NCBI GenBank assembly: GCA_002327765.1
Contig: DCUH01000084.1
Coordinates: forward strand, 1 to 13,145
Origin: a bacterium UBA2219
GTDB lineage: Bacteria; Desulfobacterota; Deferrimicrobia; Deferrimicrobiales; Deferrimicrobiaceae
Direction of reading: 5' to 3'
Length of the DNA stretch: 13,145 bases
Part shown: one piece after another, positions 12,328 to 13,145 of the stretch
Layout: the number at the start of each line of letters is the position of its first letter
Position numbering within the stretch: position 1 is the stretch's first letter
Made by a program: the position numbers and the translations under genes
The notes under the pieces: generated by a model
Told to the model about the DNA's origin: nothing
The model's database searches: none
The model's input: only the letters and a program-made list of their open reading frames with translations

Positions 12328-12618
12328 ATGGCGATCACGCGGGAGGAAACGCTGCAAGTGGCCCGCCTGGCTCGCCTTGCGCTCACCGACGCCGAGGCCG
12401 ACCTGCTGCGGGAACAGCTCGGGAAGCTGCTGGATTACATGAAGCAGCTCGACCGGCTCGACACGCGCGACGTCGTCCCCACGTCCCACGCCGTCGAGAT
12501 GGGGACTCCGTTCCGCGAGGACGCGGTGCGCCCGTTCGGAGACAAGGAAGCGATATTGAAAAACGCCCCCGACCGAGCGGGGGACTTCTTCCGCGTGCCG
12601 CGGATCATCGAAGATTAG
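12328..12618 (+). CDS. gatC: Aspartyl/glutamyl-tRNA amidotransferase subunit C
   Basis: This is a 96-residue GatC, the small subunit that wraps GatA and GatB in the cytoplasmic GatCAB amidotransferase. The complex makes Gln-tRNA(Gln) and/or Asn-tRNA(Asn) by transamidation. The sequence shows the usual pattern: MAITREETLQVARLARLAL at the start, a helical LGKLLDYMKQLDRLDT, a TSHAVEMGTPFREDAV middle and the C-terminal FFRVPRII. Length is typical. The ATG at 12328 has GGAGGAGGGAG a few nt upstream; an upstream GTG at 12310 is less likely. gatA follows after 7 nt. The preceding IS remnant did not remove the gatC promoter region. Confidence 0.96.
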   Translation: MAITREETLQVARLARLALTDAEADLLREQLGKLLDYMKQLDRLDTRDVVPTSHAVEMGTPFREDAVRPFGDKEAILKNAPDRAGDFFRVPRIIED

Positions 12619-12625
12619 GAACGCC

Positions 12626-13145
12626 ATGCCGAGCATACCCGTGCATGAATGGCATCTCCTCGAAGCGGCCCGCCGGATCCGTGAGGGAGGGATTTCGTCC
12701 CGCGAGCTTACGGAGGCGCTTCTCGACCGGATCGAGGAGCTCGACCCGAAGATCCACGCCTACATCACCGTCCTGCGGGAAGGGGCGACGGCCGCGGCGG
12801 CGGCGTGCGACGAAGAGCAGGCGCGGGGGTCATTGCGCGGCCCGCTGCACGGCGTCCCCGTAGGGCTCAAGGACATCTTCTGCACCCGCGGGGTGCGCAC
12901 CACCTGCGGCAGCCGGATCCTCGCCGATTTCGACCCCCCGTACGACGCGATGGTGACGCAGAAGGTCCTCGGCTCCGGCGCGGTGCTCCTCGGGAAGCAC
13001 AACATGGACGAGTTTGCCATGGGCTCCTCCACGGAGACGTCTTACTTCGGGGTCACGCGCAACCCGTGCGACCTTTCGCGGATCCCCGGCGGCTCCTCCG
13101 GCGGGACGGCGGCGGCGGTGGCTGCAGCGATGTGCTTCGCGGGGG
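12626..13145 (+). CDS. gatA: Glutamyl-tRNA(Gln) amidotransferase subunit A, 5' part only
   Basis: This is the amidase subunit that releases ammonia from glutamine for the GatCAB reaction. The visible 173 residues belong to an amidase-signature protein of about 480-490 residues, so the gene runs off the right edge. The catalytic Lys82 in GVPVGLKDIF and the cis-Ser157 in IPGGSSGGTAAAVAA are present, along with LGKHNMDEFAMGSS. The nucleophile serine, expected about 24 residues further on in a DTGGS motif, lies beyond the window. The ATG at 12626 follows AGGA at about 5 nt spacing and comes 7 nt after the gatC stop. gatB is probably next but cannot be seen. Confidence 0.95.
   Translation, partial: MPSIPVHEWHLLEAARRIREGGISSRELTEALLDRIEELDPKIHAYITVLREGATAAAAACDEEQARGSLRGPLHGVPVGLKDIFCTRGVRTTCGSRILADFDPPYDAMVTQKVLGSGAVLLGKHNMDEFAMGSSTETSYFGVTRNPCDLSRIPGGSSGGTAAAVAAAMCFAG

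Noticed and set aside
1..13145. CRISPR array, tRNA or rRNA genes, phage or defence system genes
   Set aside because: No regularly spaced repeats, tRNA cloverleaf or recognisable defence or phage proteins were found on either strand.

Overview
This is a GC-rich bacterial chromosome segment (about two thirds G+C by eye). It is densely packed with short operons, many gene overlaps and good Shine-Dalgarno sites. The gene mix is plant-type threonine synthase and cystathionine gamma-synthase, BaeSR with a Spy-like protein, an ECF sigma factor with a zinc anti-sigma, a membrane haem-c sensor, and GatCA. It suggests a Gram-negative of the former Deltaproteobacteria (Desulfobacterota-like), but no ribosomal or marker gene fixes the taxon.

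Layout: 1-2540 (minus) is a two-gene amino-acid operon. thrC comes first, and a plant-like cystathionine gamma-synthase overlaps its end and runs off the left edge. 2596-2630 is a strong hairpin that separates it from a periplasmic Spy/LTXXQ-type protein (2681-3445, minus). That gene is divergent from baeS-baeR-pcrA/uvrD (3600-7916, plus), in which baeS and baeR are 7 nt apart and baeR and the helicase overlap by ATGA. The shared intergenic region carries a tandem 11-bp direct repeat that resembles the E. coli BaeR box, so the arrangement looks like an envelope-stress circuit: sensor, regulator and chaperone target. 7944-8105 (minus) is a 53-residue membrane protein starting at GTG, not previously listed among long reading frames. 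8300-9425 (plus) is an ECF sigma factor with an anti-sigma that has two zinc motifs and no membrane segment. 9422-11535 (minus) is an RlmL-type RNA methyltransferase followed by a DUF3365-type haem sensor with a C-terminal Cys4 module; its stop codon overlaps that of the anti-sigma. 11665-12167 is a 503-bp internally deleted IS3-family element with 40-bp inverted repeats. 12328 to the right edge is gatC-gatA, with gatA truncated by the window.

No CRISPR array, phage gene, tRNA or rRNA was seen. Most of the content is recognisable housekeeping and stress functions. The most unusual items are the BaeR-box/Spy/BaeS arrangement with shared Gly-Met-Arg stretches, the duplicated zinc anti-sigma, the kinase-less haem sensor, and the MITE-like IS3 remnant.
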